Source: Spirochaetales bacterium
GTDB lineage: Bacteria; Spirochaetota; Spirochaetia; SZUA-6; JAFGRV01
Direction of reading: 5' to 3'
Length of the DNA stretch: 64,000 bases
Assembly: GCA_016930085.1 (NCBI GenBank)
Contig: JAFGHO010000064.1
Location: 54,672 to 118,671, forward strand
The notes beneath the pieces were generated by a model. That model ran no database searches, was not told the origin of the DNA, and saw nothing but the letters and a program-made list of their open reading frames with translations. This document shows, piece by piece, positions 1 to 8,941 of the stretch (its first letter is position 1; the number at the start of each line of letters is the position of its first letter). A program made the position numbers and the translations under genes.

Positions 1-1743
1 CTCGGGACGGAAATCGTGCCGCCCGGAAAGAAGAAAGGTTACTCCTCATGTTCCGATGTACTGATCGAAAAGCAGGCAGTCGTTGATCGGGAAATCGTTA
101 TCAGGAAACCGTTTCTATGGGATATCGATTCTCCGATGCTCTATAAAGCCGTTTCATCGATCCTTGTGTCCGGCCGTATCGTCGACCGGTACGAAACATG
201 GTTCGGGATCCGGACGCTTTCATTTGACGGTGACGGCTTTGCCCTGAACGGCAGGGTGGTTAAGCTGAAAGGAGTATGTCTGCATCACGACCTTGGGCCC
301 CTGGGGGCTGCGGTCAATCGAAGTGCGATCGACCGGCGGCTCGATATACTGAAGGCAATGGGGTGTAACGCGATCCGGAGCAGCCATAATCCGCCGGCTC
401 CGGAATTGCTCGATGCCTGCGACAGGAAGGGGTTTCTCGTTGTCGACGAGGCGTTTGACGAATGGCAAGAAGCAAAGTGCGAGAATGGATATAACAAGCT
501 GTTTGGCGAATGGGCGGAAAGGGACCTTCGCGATATGATCAGGAGAGACAGAAATCATCCGTCGGTCATCATGTGGAGTATCGGCAATGAGGTGCCCGAA
601 CAGGGCAAACCGGGCGGGAACGAGACAGCCGGGTTTCTCTCCGCGATCTGTCGTGACGAGGATGCTTCAAGGCCGGTCACTGCCGCCTTCAATGCACCGG
701 ATGACGCGATAAAGAACGGGCTTGCCGATGCCGTCGATATTCCAGGTTGGAATTACGCCTGGTTTAAATATGAAGCGTATCATAAAAAATATCCCGCCAT
801 GATTCAGTACGGAAGCGAAACGGCGTCATGCCTGAGCAGCCGCGGGGAATATCATTTTCCGGTCGAAGAGGAACGCCCGAAAAGGCATGCTTCCCTCCAG
901 GTTTCTTCATATGATCTTGCCGCTCCTCAGTGGGGGTATCCGCCCGATTACGAGTTCAGGGCGCAGGACGATCGCCCCTTTGTTTTGGGGGAGTTTGTCT
1001 GGACGGGATTCGATTACCTCGGGGAGCCCACCCCATATGAACGGGACTGGCCGAGCCGCAGCTCCTACTTCGGCATCGTCGACCTGTGCGGCCTGCCGAA
1101 AGACAGATATTTCCTCTATCAAAGCCATTGGACAAAGGGAAATGTTCTGCATCTCCTTCCACATTGGAACTGGGAAGGCAGAGAGGGTGAGATAACACCG
1201 GTATATTGTTATACGAATTATGATTCGGCCGAGCTTTTTTTGAACGGAAAATCATGCGGGGTGAGAAAGAAAAATCCGGCCGGTCTTTTTGACCGGTACC
1301 GCCTGATGTGGGATGATATACGGTACCGGCCCGGTGTGCTTTCCGTCGTCGCTTTCGATTCGCGCGGCCGCCCGACCGCCCGGCGTGAAATGAAAACGGC
1401 GGGCGAACCGTCGAAAATCATGTTGTCGCCGGATCGGAAAAAAATAAAGGCCGACGGATACGACCTCTGTTTTATAACGGTAAAAATCACGGACAGGGAC
1501 GGTACCCTCTGCCCGAACGCGGAGAACCCCATCTTCTTCGAAACAGTTGGTCCGGGATATGTGAAGGCGGTCGGTAATGGAAATCCTATCAGTCTGGAAC
1601 CTTTCATTGCCGTGAAACGGAAAGCCTTCCACGGCATGTGCATGTGCATCGTCGCTTCATTTCCCGGACAAACCGGTACCATAAGGGTGACCGCCTCCGC
1701 AGACGGCCTGCAATCGGCCCGGATAACCATCGGCAGTAAATGA
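1..1743 (+). CDS. Glycoside hydrolase family 2 (beta-galactosidase-like), 5' partial
   Basis: The reading frame is open to the left window edge, so the N-terminal jelly-roll domain is missing; GTG at 16 is only the first possible start inside the window. From GTG16 the visible part is 575 residues. It shows the GH2 immunoglobulin-like sandwich end, then the TIM barrel with both family signatures: an RSSHNPP motif near residue 121 followed by GFLVVDEAFDEW, and NHPSVIMWSIGNE with the expected acid/base Glu192. YGSET supplies the likely nucleophile Glu268. The C-terminal 150 residues resemble the DUF4982 and invasin-like beta domains of many bacterial GH2 enzymes. It should cleave terminal beta-linked galactose or a related sugar from oligosaccharides; the exact substrate cannot be read from the sequence. 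It is alone on its strand before the ABC operon. Confidence 0.9.
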   Translation, partial: LGTEIVPPGKKKGYSSCSDVLIEKQAVVDREIVIRKPFLWDIDSPMLYKAVSSILVSGRIVDRYETWFGIRTLSFDGDGFALNGRVVKLKGVCLHHDLGPLGAAVNRSAIDRRLDILKAMGCNAIRSSHNPPAPELLDACDRKGFLVVDEAFDEWQEAKCENGYNKLFGEWAERDLRDMIRRDRNHPSVIMWSIGNEVPEQGKPGGNETAGFLSAICRDEDASRPVTAAFNAPDDAIKNGLADAVDIPGWNYAWFKYEAYHKKYPAMIQYGSETASCLSSRGEYHFPVEEERPKRHASLQVSSYDLAAPQWGYPPDYEFRAQDDRPFVLGEFVWTGFDYLGEPTPYERDWPSRSSYFGIVDLCGLPKDRYFLYQSHWTKGNVLHLLPHWNWEGREGEITPVYCYTNYDSAELFLNGKSCGVRKKNPAGLFDRYRLMWDDIRYRPGVLSVVAFDSRGRPTARREMKTAGEPSKIMLSPDRKKIKADGYDLCFITVKITDRDGTLCPNAENPIFFETVGPGYVKAVGNGNPISLEPFIAVKRKAFHGMCMCIVASFPGQTGTIRVTASADGLQSARITIGSK

Positions 1744-1848
1744 AACCTCACCAGTCGCAGTATAAAGGCGGTTCATATCCCGATTCGAACGGAACGCAGC
1801 TTTTTATAACATCAATCATTAACGGGAAACAATTAATGCCGGGGCAGG

Positions 1849-1877
1849 CTGACAGAATCGGGGATGAATAGTATAAT
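1849..1877 (+). promoter_or_regulatory. Sigma70-type promoter for the ABC exporter operon
   Basis: CTGACA, a 17-base spacer and a perfect TATAAT. The predicted transcription start is near 1884, leaving only about 9 bases before the ATG at 1893 and no Shine-Dalgarno, so the mRNA would be almost leaderless. Confidence 0.6.
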
Positions 1878-1892
1878 TCGTCACACACAATC

Positions 1893-2696
1893 ATGAAAGT
1901 ATTCGCCGAGATCATCAGAGTCTATTTCAAGATGCTCATTCAATACCGGTGGACGTTCGCCATTACCGTCGTCACGCAGCCGATCGCCCTCTTTATTAAT
2001 ATGTCTTTGTTCAAGAGTATCTATACTTACAATCAGACAAACGTTATAAAGGGGTACAGCTTCGAACAGATGGTCTGGTATTTCCTCTCTTATATGATCG
2101 TCAACGCCTTTGTCTGGAACGCTACCACAATGTTCATGTCCAACAAGATTCTTTCCGGTGACCTGTCGGGTGATTTACTCAAACCGATCTCGGTTTTCAG
2201 ACTTGAGCTGGGAAGCAATATATCTTCCAGGCTTATCGCACTGTTCATGGATTTTATCCCCAGTATGATCATATGCAGCCTTATCCTCTTTCCCGTTTTC
2301 CTCACACCACTCTCGTTTCTTCGTTTCCTGATTGTCGTCATTCCCGCCTTTTTCCTCAATTATCTCTGCGCTTTTCTCCTTGGGCTTTTGGCCATGCCCA
2401 TGAAGGACAACTCCTCACTTATCACCCTGAGTAACCTGTTCCTGGCTTTTGCAGGCGGAGCGTTTTTGCCCCTTGAATTTTTTCCCGCCGCCGTGAATCG
2501 TGTGCTTGCATTCTTCCCTTTTACCTACATTTACTACTGGCCGATCCAGTTTCTGCTGAACAAGGCTCCGGCCGACCGGTGGGATCAATGTATCACTATT
2601 GTGATAATACAGCTGGTATGGATAGCGGTCCTCTATGTTATTTGCAAACTATCATGGAAACTCCTTGTCAAAAAATATTGTGCGGCGGGCGGGTAG
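1893..2696 (+). CDS. ABC-2 type transporter permease (COG4587-like)
   Basis: A 267-residue integral membrane protein with about six hydrophobic segments, starting with a short cytoplasmic stretch and an amphipathic helix (residues 1-25) as in ABC-2 permeases. With the next two genes it forms the three-component arrangement of the COG4587/COG3694/COG4586 exporter family: two different permeases plus one ATPase. Substrates of this family are mostly unknown. Only 3 bases separate its stop from the next ATG, so the genes are co-transcribed. The ATG has no visible ribosome-binding site and lies very close to a strong -10 box (1872-1877). Function beyond export is not inferable. Confidence 0.85.
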   Translation: MKVFAEIIRVYFKMLIQYRWTFAITVVTQPIALFINMSLFKSIYTYNQTNVIKGYSFEQMVWYFLSYMIVNAFVWNATTMFMSNKILSGDLSGDLLKPISVFRLELGSNISSRLIALFMDFIPSMIICSLILFPVFLTPLSFLRFLIVVIPAFFLNYLCAFLLGLLAMPMKDNSSLITLSNLFLAFAGGAFLPLEFFPAAVNRVLAFFPFTYIYYWPIQFLLNKAPADRWDQCITIVIIQLVWIAVLYVICKLSWKLLVKKYCAAGG

Positions 2697-2699
2697 TCT

Positions 2700-3494
2700 A
2701 TGAGAAAAATATTCAAGCTTTTTCAGCTGTTTTATGAAAACAGTAAAATAAGATTCGCCCGTGCGATGGCTTATCGGCTCAACTTTTTTCTCGATTCCTT
2801 TATTTCACTTTTCCTGTCATTTATCGGTCCGTTACTGCAATACCTGATTTTTTCCCAGACCAGGGGGTTCCCCGGATGGGACCTCAACCAGATTATTCTT
2901 TTCCAGGGGCTTTTACTTTTTCATCTCGGCCTCAGAAACTCGATGTTCGGATCGCTGCACTTTTTTGTGATGGATCTTGTACGGAAGGGGGAGTTCGACA
3001 GACTGCTTTTGAAACCATACCCGGCCATCGGCGTCATTCTGGCAAGCGGATTCAATCCTCGCAGCATGGGTTCCATTCTGGCCGGAGGGATCATCATCGT
3101 CTCATCGGTGATTACCCTGAAACTGGAAATCACTCCGTTCACGATCGGGCTATTGATTGTTTTGACGTTATTCGGGTTGTTTCTCTACATGGGATTCGAA
3201 ATAATCTATTCTTCGGCGGTCATTGTTCTCGTGCATCTGGGAAGACTCTACGATATCCTGCATCTGTTCACACGATTCGGGGAGTTTCCCCTCGAGATTT
3301 TTACCAGGGCACTCGGGATCTTTTTCATTACCGCCGTACCCATGGCGATCTGGGTAAATTTCCCGGCGAGGGTGCTTCTTGGCAGGGGGAGTATTAATAT
3401 TGTCTATTCATTGGGTTTCAGTATCGTGTTTTTCAGTATGGCGCTGCTTCTCTGGAGGGCCTGCCTGAAACGATATACGAGTGCCGGAGGATAA
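2700..3494 (+). CDS. ABC-2 type transporter permease (DUF990/COG3694-like)
   Basis: A 264-residue polytopic membrane protein, second permease of the exporter. It has the conserved layout of the DUF990 family: an N-terminal amphipathic segment, six predicted membrane spans, and an FDRLLLKP motif around residue 100 in the cytoplasmic loop, which both permeases of this exporter type share (the first has SGDLLKPI). It should pair with the preceding permease as a heterodimer driven by the downstream ATPase. The stop is followed by a 3-base gap and the next ATG. Confidence 0.85.
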   Translation: MRKIFKLFQLFYENSKIRFARAMAYRLNFFLDSFISLFLSFIGPLLQYLIFSQTRGFPGWDLNQIILFQGLLLFHLGLRNSMFGSLHFFVMDLVRKGEFDRLLLKPYPAIGVILASGFNPRSMGSILAGGIIIVSSVITLKLEITPFTIGLLIVLTLFGLFLYMGFEIIYSSAVIVLVHLGRLYDILHLFTRFGEFPLEIFTRALGIFFITAVPMAIWVNFPARVLLGRGSINIVYSLGFSIVFFSMALLLWRACLKRYTSAGG

Positions 3495-3497
3495 GCG

Positions 3498-4490
3498 ATG
3501 ATCAAGAGAAAAGAGAACATTGTCAGCGCAGAGGGGCTGACAAAGGTATTCAAGGTACACCTTCGGGATAAATCGGGATTATTGCCCGCGATACAATCAC
3601 TCTTTGTCCGTAAATATTCCGAGGTGGTCGCGGTCAAAAAGCTCGACATGGCGATCCGGCAGGGAGAGATCCGCGGGTTGATCGGGCCGAATGGTGCGGG
3701 CAAATCCACCACGATCAAGATATTTTCCGGGATCCTTTTCCCCACTTCCGGCAGCGCCGATATCATGGGCCATACGCCATGGCACGATCGGGAACGGCTG
3801 GTCAAGCGAATCGGGGTCGTGTTCGGGCAGAAATCCCAGCTTATCTGGGATCTGCCCGCAATCGATACCTTTCAGCTGCACCGCAAGATGTACGATATTC
3901 CCGATAACGTCTATGATGAAAACATCAGGTACTTTACCGCTTTACTCAATGTGGCGGAGGTGATCCGAAAACCGGTGAGACAGATTTCCCTGGGGGAACG
4001 GATGAAGTGCGAGTTCATCTGTGCACTCCTTCACGAACCGCCCCTCGTCTTTTTGGACGAGCCGACCATCGGTCTGGACATTTTCTCGAAAGAAGCGATT
4101 CGGGGCTTCATAAAAGGGGTGAACCGGGAAAAGGGGACGACGTTTATCCTGACGACACACGATTTGAACGATATTGAAAATCTCTGTGAACGGGTGAGTA
4201 TCATCAACAAGGGAACCATCGTGTTTGACGATACCATCGATAAGCTGAAAAGCTATTTTGCGGACAGGAAAATGGTCGAACTGCATTTCCGCAGGAAAAT
4301 AGCATCTTCCGAACTGGCGGGGTATGACGTAAAGGAATTCTCGCCTTTGGCCGCGCGCGTCGAACTCGATATGACCCGGACAAAACTGGAAGATGAGGTG
4401 GCGCGGATATTCAGGACATTACCGATACGGGATATTAATATCAGCAATATCGATATCGAGGAAGTGATCAAATTCATTTATGCGAGTTGA
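3498..4490 (+). CDS. ABC transporter ATP-binding protein (COG4586-like)
   Basis: A 330-residue cytoplasmic ATPase that powers the preceding permeases. Visible motifs in order: Walker A GPNGAGKST (about 63-71), Q-loop with VVFGQKSQLIWDLP, a variant signature SLGERMK instead of LSGGQ, Walker B LVFLDEPTIGLD and H-loop TTHDL. The SLGER signature and the SQLIWDLP segment are characteristic of the COG4586 subfamily. The last 80 residues form the accessory C-terminal domain usual in exporter ATPases. It is the last gene of the operon and is convergent with asd. Confidence 0.92.
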   Translation: MIKRKENIVSAEGLTKVFKVHLRDKSGLLPAIQSLFVRKYSEVVAVKKLDMAIRQGEIRGLIGPNGAGKSTTIKIFSGILFPTSGSADIMGHTPWHDRERLVKRIGVVFGQKSQLIWDLPAIDTFQLHRKMYDIPDNVYDENIRYFTALLNVAEVIRKPVRQISLGERMKCEFICALLHEPPLVFLDEPTIGLDIFSKEAIRGFIKGVNREKGTTFILTTHDLNDIENLCERVSIINKGTIVFDDTIDKLKSYFADRKMVELHFRRKIASSELAGYDVKEFSPLAARVELDMTRTKLEDEVARIFRTLPIRDINISNIDIEEVIKFIYAS

Positions 4491-4550
4491 AACACTGCCG
4501 GAGGCGATGATGTGATATGATGCATAATCATACAATTATGGCGCAGTCCC

Positions 4551-5669
4551 TTACGAAGCCATGTATTCGAGGATAATTCTGAATACCCTCCGTATCGGTT
4601 CGGCGGCCCCCCAGAGAAGCTGGTCGCCGCAGGAAAAAGCGGCGAGGTAGTCCGGTCCCATTTTCATTTTGTGAATACGGCCGACAGGAACCTTGAGTGT
4701 ACCGGAGACGGCGGCCGGCGTCAGCTTTTCAATCGTTTCTTCGTATGTATTGGGAACGACATACGCCCACTCGTTCGACGAGGCGATCATCTGTTCGATA
4801 TCGGCAAGCGGAATATCATGGGTGAGTTTTATGGTAAATCCCTGGCTGTGACACCGCATCGCGCCGATTCTGACACAGAGGCCGTCGACGGGAACCGGAT
4901 GCTTTAACCCGAGAATTTTGTTCGTTTCCGCATGCCCCTTCCATTCTTCCCTTGTGCGGCCGTTTTCCGAGGCACAATCGATCCAGGGGATAAGGCTTCC
5001 CGCGAGCGGGGCTTTGAAAACATCGATCGGAAAGGAAGGGCCGGTTATCGCGGACTGGACTTTTCTGTCCAGCTCGAGAATGCTTTCCGCCGGGTCGTCG
5101 ATGGTATCTGATGCGGCCTTTCCGATTGCGATCATCTGCTTGACGAGTTCCCTCATGTTTTTAGCCCCGGCGCCTGATGCCGCCTGGTATGTCATCGAGG
5201 ACAGCCATTCGACGCAGCCGTTTTGAAACAATCCGCCGAGCGCCATCAACATGAGGCTTACCGTGCAATTCCCGCCCGTAAATATGGTGATGCCGGAAGC
5301 GAGGGCTTCATCGATCACCTTTCGGTTGACGGGGTCAAGGACGATGATTGCGTCCTCCGACATCCTCAGCGCGGATGACGCGTCGATCCAGTATCCCTTC
5401 CACCCGCTTTTCAAAAGGCCGTCGAAGATTTTTTTCGTGTATGCGCTTCCCTGACAGGTGACGATTATATCCTGGTCTGCCAGGAGTTTCAGATCATACG
5501 CATCCTTTAGCGGTGGAGTATCAATGCCGATATCCGGGCCCTTTTGTCCCGCTTGTGAGGTGGAGAAAAAAACGGGTGTGAACCCGTGAAAATCCTTTTC
5601 TTCGAGCATGCGCTTCAGGAGGACGGAACCTACCATTCCCCGCCACCCGATAAAACCCGCCTTTACCAT
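4551..5669 (-). CDS. asd: Aspartate-semialdehyde dehydrogenase
   Basis: Reduces aspartyl-4-phosphate to aspartate semialdehyde with NADPH, the branch point to diaminopimelate/lysine, threonine and methionine, in the cytoplasm. The 372 residues match the enterobacterial-type enzyme in length. The N-terminus has the NADP-binding GFIGWRGMVGS loop, the catalytic cysteine is Cys135 in GGNCTVSLMLMALGG, and the SGAGAKNMREL segment follows. The start has an AAAGGGA ribosome-binding site 5 bases upstream. It lies 147 bases downstream of nth on the same strand and could be the last gene of that run or have its own promoter. Confidence 0.96.
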   Translation of the reverse strand: MVKAGFIGWRGMVGSVLLKRMLEEKDFHGFTPVFFSTSQAGQKGPDIGIDTPPLKDAYDLKLLADQDIIVTCQGSAYTKKIFDGLLKSGWKGYWIDASSALRMSEDAIIVLDPVNRKVIDEALASGITIFTGGNCTVSLMLMALGGLFQNGCVEWLSSMTYQAASGAGAKNMRELVKQMIAIGKAASDTIDDPAESILELDRKVQSAITGPSFPIDVFKAPLAGSLIPWIDCASENGRTREEWKGHAETNKILGLKHPVPVDGLCVRIGAMRCHSQGFTIKLTHDIPLADIEQMIASSNEWAYVVPNTYEETIEKLTPAAVSGTLKVPVGRIHKMKMGPDYLAAFSCGDQLLWGAAEPIRRVFRIILEYMAS

Positions 5670-5816
5670 ATCGTCCCTTTCCGTATCGTTGTAACGACAA
5701 ATCTAACAGCAGGAGTGGAGAAAGTCAAGTGGCGGCCTGCGGATAAAGCCGAAAAACGCAATCGCTCTTCTCATTCGTATAAAACCGCCCGTCTTGCCGG
5801 AAGAGAAAGTGAAACG

Positions 5817-6476
5817 CTATCGCGAACGGCGAACGCCCCTTCTTATGCACGCTTCCGTGATGGGGCATATCGAGCAACGGGGACTTATCGGCGTACAGAT
5901 GTGCTGGCCCAGTATGACGAGAAGTTCGTTGATACGGATCCAATAGTTGCGCGGAAGTATCTCCATGAGGGCCTTTTCGGTTTCTTCCGGATTCTTCGTT
6001 TTCACCCAGCCCGTTCTGTTCGATATTCTGTGGACATGGGTGTCGACACAAACCGCCTGAATACCGAAACCGAGATTCAGGACGAGATTCGCCGTTTTAC
6101 GGCCGACCCCGGGAAGCGTGAGAAGGATGTCTCGGTCTGCCGGAATACGGGAGCGATGATCGCGAATGAGTATAAAAGCTATTTTTTTAAGGTTTTTCGC
6201 TTTCGTTTTGTAAAAGCCCGCGGGATAAATGAGTTTTTCAATCACCCCTTGATCTAATGCGGCGAGTTTTTCGACGTCCGGGGCGCGGCTCAAAAGTCTG
6301 TCCGCCGCTTTTTTTGTCACCTCATCTTTCGTTCTGAGTGAAATCACCGTGGAGATCAAGATTCTGTACGGGTCGGGGTTCTCGGCCGCGACAAGCGAGA
6401 CTGAGGGGAGGAGTTTTTCTTTGAGGGCCCCATCAAGTAAACGGAAAATGCGGGCCCAGCCGATTTTCTCTTTCAT
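5817..6476 (-). CDS. nth: Endonuclease III (DNA glycosylase/AP lyase)
   Basis: Base-excision repair enzyme that removes oxidised pyrimidines and cleaves the abasic site. The 219 residues carry the helix-hairpin-helix LPGVGRKTA with catalytic Lys127, catalytic Asp145 in CVDTHVHR, and a C-terminal [4Fe-4S] loop with Cys194, 201, 204 and 210 in the exact C-X6-C-X2-C-X5-C spacing. Length equals the usual bacterial Nth. It begins 51 bases after the htpG stop on the same strand, so the two are probably co-transcribed. No strong ribosome-binding site is seen before the ATG. Confidence 0.96.
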   Translation of the reverse strand: MKEKIGWARIFRLLDGALKEKLLPSVSLVAAENPDPYRILISTVISLRTKDEVTKKAADRLLSRAPDVEKLAALDQGVIEKLIYPAGFYKTKAKNLKKIAFILIRDHRSRIPADRDILLTLPGVGRKTANLVLNLGFGIQAVCVDTHVHRISNRTGWVKTKNPEETEKALMEILPRNYWIRINELLVILGQHICTPISPRCSICPITEACIRRGVRRSR

Positions 6477-6527
6477 ATACCGCGTGTTTTACGATCAAGG
6501 GCCTATACTATATTTCCCACGGGATTG

Positions 6528-8390
6528 TCAGAGAGCCTTCAACATGATTCTGTTGAGCCGCCGTGCGAACTCGACCGGATTTTTCAGTTCAACCCCTTCG
6601 ATAAGGATCGCCTGTTCATACAACAGCCGGCTTATATCCTCGATCACTTCCTTGTCCTTGATATCGCCCAGTTTTTTGATAATTTCATGTTCCGGATTGA
6701 TTTCGAGTATCGGTTTGATATCCGACATTTTCCCCTGTCCCATCATTTTCATGATGTGCTGAAGCTGCATGGAAGGATCGTTCGAGTCGGCGACCACACA
6801 GGAAGGCGAATCACTCAGGCGCGCGCTTATGATGACATCCTTCACCTCGTCCGAAAGCACCTTTTTGATTTTCTTTACCAGCGGTTCGAGTTCCTTCTTC
6901 TTCTCCCTGTCTTCGTCCGTTTCGATTTCCTTTGTCGCATCGCTTCTGTTTACCGATTTGAACTCGACATCCTTGTATTTCCCGACCGCGGGAATGACGA
7001 GTTCGTCGACCTCGTCTTCCATGATCAGCACTTCGATGTCTTTTTTCTTGTATACTTCGAGAAGGGGGGATTCCTTCAGACTTTTACCCCCTTCGCCCGT
7101 GATATAATAAATGAACTTCTGATCAGGTTTCATCCGCGCCTTGTAATCGGAAAACGAGGTATAGCCGTCTTCCTTTGTCGATTGATAACGAAGGAGTTCC
7201 AGAATCGTATCCCTGTTTTCAAAATCCTCATACAGCCCTTCTTTCAGGGGTTTTCTGTATTCGCCGTAGAACTCTTTGTATTTGGTCTTGTCCGTGGAAA
7301 GCTTTCCTATTTCTCCCAGAATTTTCTTGACAGAGGCCGCGCGGATATTTACCATTATCCTGTTTTTCTGAAGAATTTCCCTGCTCACATTGAGGGGGAG
7401 GTCCTCCGAATCGATGACACCCCTTATAAAACGGAGATACGTGGGAAGCAGTTCCTTGTCGTCGTCCGTAATGAAAACCCGTTTGACATAGAGTTTGACA
7501 CCGGGCTGGTAATCCGCCCGGAACATGTCGAACGGAGCTTTTTTGGGAATATAGAAGAGTGTCGTGTATTGAAGGGTCCCTTCCGCATGGGTATGGACAT
7601 AGTGAAGCGGATCGTCGTAATCGTGGGAAATCGTCTTGTAAAACTCGATATAGTCCTTTTCTTCCAGCTCCGTTTTCGGTTTTTTCCAGATGGCCGACGC
7701 GGTATTGATCTGATCTTCTTTCTTCTTGCGGCTTTCCTCTTTCCCGTCCTTGTCGTATTTTATTTCTTCATAATGGAGATAGATGGGGAAGGGGATATGA
7801 TTGGAATATTTCTTGATGACATTTTCGATCTGCCATCTGTTTGCGTATTCCTTCCCTTCGTCGTTCAAAAAAAGCGTGACGGTCGTTCCCGTTCCCGTGC
7901 GTTCCGCAGAATCAATCGTGTACTCGCCCTTGCCCTCACTCGACCACAGCCAGGCGTTATCGTCGCCGGCCTTTTTCGTCTTTACTTCGACCCTGTCGGC
8001 AACCATGAACGACGAATAAAACCCGACACCGAACTGTCCGATAAGACTCGAGTCTTTTTTCATGTCACCCGAGATTTTACCCAGGAAATCCCTGGTACCG
8101 GAACTTGCAATAGTGCCGAGGTTTTGAACAAGCTCCTCATTATTCATGCCGATTCCGCTGTCGGCGATTGTAATCGTTCCGGCCTTCTCGTCGAATTCGA
8201 TGTCGATCCGGAACGTGAAGGGGATGTTCTTGAACGCCTCGTCCGTCAGGGTGAGATATTTCAATTTGTCCAGCGCATCGGAGGCATTCGATATGAGTTC
8301 CCGCAGAAACACTTCCTTATGGGAATAGAGAGAATGAATAATGAGATGGAGTAATTGATTTACTTCAGATTGAAATGAATGTTTTGACAT
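6528..8390 (-). CDS. htpG: Molecular chaperone HtpG (bacterial Hsp90)
   Basis: ATP-dependent cytosolic chaperone. The 620 residues cover the three Hsp90 domains. The N-terminal GHKL ATPase shows LRELISNASDALDKL, DSGIGMNNEEL, ASSGTRDF and IGQFGVGFYSSFMV. The middle domain contains LPLNVSREILQ with the conserved catalytic arginine, and the C-terminal dimerisation domain ends in NPVEFARRLNRIML. A GGAG ribosome-binding site precedes the ATG. A candidate promoter with a CCCCCTTGATA -35 region sits just upstream, after ispF. A long open frame on the opposite strand is only a codon-bias shadow. Confidence 0.97.
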   Translation of the reverse strand: MSKHSFQSEVNQLLHLIIHSLYSHKEVFLRELISNASDALDKLKYLTLTDEAFKNIPFTFRIDIEFDEKAGTITIADSGIGMNNEELVQNLGTIASSGTRDFLGKISGDMKKDSSLIGQFGVGFYSSFMVADRVEVKTKKAGDDNAWLWSSEGKGEYTIDSAERTGTGTTVTLFLNDEGKEYANRWQIENVIKKYSNHIPFPIYLHYEEIKYDKDGKEESRKKKEDQINTASAIWKKPKTELEEKDYIEFYKTISHDYDDPLHYVHTHAEGTLQYTTLFYIPKKAPFDMFRADYQPGVKLYVKRVFITDDDKELLPTYLRFIRGVIDSEDLPLNVSREILQKNRIMVNIRAASVKKILGEIGKLSTDKTKYKEFYGEYRKPLKEGLYEDFENRDTILELLRYQSTKEDGYTSFSDYKARMKPDQKFIYYITGEGGKSLKESPLLEVYKKKDIEVLIMEDEVDELVIPAVGKYKDVEFKSVNRSDATKEIETDEDREKKKELEPLVKKIKKVLSDEVKDVIISARLSDSPSCVVADSNDPSMQLQHIMKMMGQGKMSDIKPILEINPEHEIIKKLGDIKDKEVIEDISRLLYEQAILIEGVELKNPVEFARRLNRIMLKAL

Positions 8391-8433
8391 TTTTCTCTCC
8401 TTTCTGAATCATTCAGTCAGTTTTTTCCGAATA

Positions 8434-8462
8434 ACAATACAAAAAAAAGACTTTCGTATCAA
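8434..8462 (-). promoter_or_regulatory. Candidate htpG promoter
   Basis: On the minus strand, TTGATA, a 17-base spacer and TATTGT. The -35 box is preceded by CCCC, giving CCCCCTTGATA, which resembles the CCCTTGAA half of heat-shock sigma32 promoters. The matching CCCCAT -10 element is absent, so heat-shock control is only a possibility. Confidence 0.45.
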
Positions 8463-8468
8463 GGGGGA

Positions 8469-8936
8469 TTATTGAATCAGTACAACGGCAAATGCCTCGA
8501 CCGCCTTCCCGTGTCCGACCTCCCCGCAGCCTTCTTTTGTTTTTCCCTTGATTGAAACCGCCTTGTGATCGACGAAAAGGTCCTGTGCAAGATTTTCACG
8601 CATCTGTCCGGTATATGTTGCGATTTTTGGCTTCTCGAGAACGACCGTACAATCGATATTAATTATTTTCACATTTTTTTCATCAAGCAGATTTTTTGTC
8701 TTCCGAAGGAGTATTCTGCTTGAAATCCCTTTATAATCGGGATCGCCCGGCGGGAAATGGGTTCCGATATCTCCTTCCGATAATGCGCCAAAAATCGCGT
8801 CGATGACCGCGTGTATAAGCACATCGCCATCGGAATGCCCGGATTCGCCATGGGTATGCGGTATGGTGACGCCGGCAAGGACAAGATTCCGTCCCTTTTT
8901 CAATCGGTGAATATCATATCCGAATCCGACTCTCAT
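8469..8936 (-). CDS. ispF: 2-C-methyl-D-erythritol 2,4-cyclodiphosphate synthase
   Basis: Fifth step of the MEP isoprenoid pathway: cyclises CDP-ME 2-phosphate to MEcPP with loss of CMP. The 155 residues have the zinc-binding DIHRL motif at the start (GFGYDIHRL), the GHSDGDVLIHA motif, and DIGTHFPPGDPDYKG, all diagnostic of IspF. Length is normal for a stand-alone enzyme. It begins 5 bases after the ispD stop, so the two consecutive-pathway enzymes are translated from one message. In some bacteria they are fused; here they are separate. Confidence 0.97.
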   Translation of the reverse strand: MRVGFGYDIHRLKKGRNLVLAGVTIPHTHGESGHSDGDVLIHAVIDAIFGALSEGDIGTHFPPGDPDYKGISSRILLRKTKNLLDEKNVKIINIDCTVVLEKPKIATYTGQMRENLAQDLFVDHKAVSIKGKTKEGCGEVGHGKAVEAFAVVLIQ

Positions 8937-8941
8937 CGTTT

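Noticed and set aside
5586..6257. A 223-codon open frame on the plus strand opposite asd and nth
   Set aside because: It spans the ends of two solid genes in antisense and has low-complexity composition without any family motif.
6525..8354. A 609-codon open frame on the plus strand opposite htpG
   Set aside because: It mirrors the htpG codon pattern exactly, has a Phe/Arg/Asp-rich composition, no motifs and no ribosome-binding site; htpG is certain on the other strand.
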